Assembly (NCBI GenBank): GCA_913056505.1
Contig: CAJXLZ010000053.1
Coordinates: 1-7,175 of the forward strand
DNA length: 7,175 bases
Reading direction: 5' to 3'
Source: an uncultured Desulfurellaceae bacterium
GTDB lineage: Bacteria > Campylobacterota_A > Desulfurellia > Desulfurellales > Hippeaceae
Position 1 is the stretch's first letter. Each line of letters begins with the position of its first letter. The position numbers and the translations under genes are program-made. Positions 6,394 through 7,175 of the stretch are shown one piece after another. The notes beneath the pieces are model-generated. The model saw nothing but the letters and a program-made list of their open reading frames with translations. It was not told where the DNA came from and searched no databases.

Positions 6394-6959
6394 AGGTTAA
6401 GAAGGGAGGAATATTATTTGTTTTTATAATAATAATGTTTAATATCATAGGAGCGGCATTATTATATAACCATCCTGCAAAAAAGGTTATAAAAAAGAAG
6501 CCACAGATTAGAGTTATAACAACAAGTGAAAAACAAGAAAGCACTCTAACAAACTGGGTTTATAAACATTCAAATCATTGCTCGTTATATACTGCAAGGA
6601 AAATAGTTAAACTATCGTCAAACTACAAGCATAGGTTATGGCTTTTATCTTTGATAGCTACAGAAAGTCATTTTGATACTCATGCTTATTCTAGGACGGG
6701 GGCAATTGGTCTTGGGCAAGTAATGCCGTTTTGGATTGAGGAATTAAAAGAGAATAATATATTGCAAAGGAAAACGGATTTGTGGGATGCTAAATCAAAT
6801 ATAGATGCGACTAAATACATTTTAGATAAGTGTTTAGCAAAGGCAAATGGAGATTTTAAGAAGTCTTTAACATACTATTTTGGCAAGAAGTCTAAACATT
6901 ACACAGATAAGGTTTATTTGAATCTGGGATCATTGGTGGTAGCCTTAAATATTAATTAG
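6390..6959 (+). CDS. small membrane-anchored lytic transglycosylase (SLT-like)
   Basis: A 189-residue protein predicted to cleave peptidoglycan glycan strands outside the inner membrane. Lys-rich residues 1-5 precede a hydrophobic segment at about 7-26, which is an uncleaved anchor or signal; no lipobox Cys is visible. A basic linker (KKVIKKK, 31-37) leads to the SLT core: IATESHFDTHAYS with the likely catalytic Glu92, SRTGAIGLGQVMPFW (101-115), and NIDATKYILDKCL (137-149). The last landmark, usually AYNxG then Y-xxx-V, reads TYYFG (161-165) and HYTDKVY (170-176), so the usual Asn is replaced. The start overlaps thyX by 4 bases (ATGA) and lacks a strong Shine-Dalgarno, so coupling is likely. 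It could be a housekeeping enzyme, a VirB1-like secretion helper or a phage-derived enzyme; context favours none firmly. Confidence 0.85.
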   Translation: MKVKKGGILFVFIIIMFNIIGAALLYNHPAKKVIKKKPQIRVITTSEKQESTLTNWVYKHSNHCSLYTARKIVKLSSNYKHRLWLLSLIATESHFDTHAYSRTGAIGLGQVMPFWIEELKENNILQRKTDLWDAKSNIDATKYILDKCLAKANGDFKKSLTYYFGKKSKHYTDKVYLNLGSLVVALNIN

Positions 6960-6967
6960 GAGGAATA

Positions 6968-7175
6968 ATGAATAGAAAGCAGTTATTTAAAAGAATAAAG
7001 AAGTTGCAAAAAAGGGAAATGAAAATTATTAAAGAAAAGAACGTAGGTTATTCAAGCAAAAAAGATGTTCTTGAAAATTTTAGATTTGTTGGTGAAATAG
7101 GGCTTATTGGGCGGATGGGAGATAAACTAATAAGGGCAAAAAATGTTATTAAGAGAGGAAAGTCTAACTTGAAGG
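6968..7175 (+). CDS. partial gene, possible Nmad1/DUF1599-like nucleotide-modification-associated protein
   Basis: An open frame with a strong AGGAGG (6958-6963) four bases before its ATG; 69 codons are visible and it runs off the window with no stop. Its Shine-Dalgarno overlaps the stop of the transglycosylase gene, so it continues that operon. The N-terminus is very basic (MNRKQLFKRIKKLQKR). It is followed by KEKNVGYSSKKDVLENFR (22-39) and GRMGDKLIRAKNVIKRGK (48-65). The pattern KN-xx-Y, NFR, RMxDKxxR resembles the small alpha-helical phage proteins annotated as nucleotide modification associated domain 1 or DUF1599, which I recall being linked to deoxynucleotide metabolism. The match is by eye from a fragment, so gene reality is well supported and family only moderately. 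Confidence 0.65.
   Translation, partial: MNRKQLFKRIKKLQKREMKIIKEKNVGYSSKKDVLENFRFVGEIGLIGRMGDKLIRAKNVIKRGKSNLK

Overview
The window is a gene-dense, single-direction stretch of a low-to-moderate GC bacterial chromosome. All ten supported genes lie on the + strand, and there is no convincing minus-strand gene, tRNA, rRNA, CRISPR array or insertion sequence. The genes are housekeeping types: SRP receptor FtsY, enolase, a FtsB/DivIC-type divisome protein, flavin-dependent thymidylate synthase ThyX, and methylthioribose-1-phosphate isomerase MtnA. The FtsY lacks the long acidic A domain. The eno-ftsB order is shared by several proteobacterial and Campylobacterota-like lineages. The BCAM0308-type zinc protein, the AT-leaning codons and the use of ThyX would suit a Desulfurella/Hippea-like or deltaproteobacteria-like organism. 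That placement is a guess from memory and not a search result.

Layout. (1) 54-4109 is a tightly packed run of five genes with junctions of -4, -10, +2 and +3 bases: a BCAM0308-family zinc-binding protein, an extended SDR (NAD(P)-dependent epimerase/dehydratase-like), mtnA, a crotonase-family protein and ftsY. It looks like one transcript with translational coupling. (2) 4110-4198 is an 89-base gap holding a 10-bp inverted repeat and a competing downstream hairpin. It probably serves as the eno leader or control region. (3) 4199-5726 is eno overlapping a ftsB-like gene by 23 bases. A long stem-loop sits just after the eno stop codon, inside the ftsB coding sequence. (4) 5727-5793 is a short gap with roughly 10-base-period GGTTTA/ATTGGTT repeats. 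(5) 5794-7175 is a second compact run: thyX, a small membrane-anchored lytic transglycosylase overlapping it by 4 bases, and the start of a gene that runs off the window. That last gene resembles phage-type nucleotide-modification-associated (Nmad1/DUF1599-like) proteins.

The first five genes do not form one recognisable pathway; they mix methionine salvage, acyl-CoA chemistry and membrane protein targeting. Eno and FtsB pair central glycolysis with cell division, a conserved neighbourhood with no obvious shared biochemistry. The last three genes (dTMP synthesis, peptidoglycan cleavage, a putative deoxynucleotide-related protein) make a combination typical of phage or prophage modules. Sample counts in this part are more AT-rich than in eno, so it may be an acquired cassette or the edge of an element, but no integrase or attachment site is visible. 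I see no clear undescribed system. The items most worth a second look are the eno/ftsB stem-loop, the eno leader structures and the thyX cassette.
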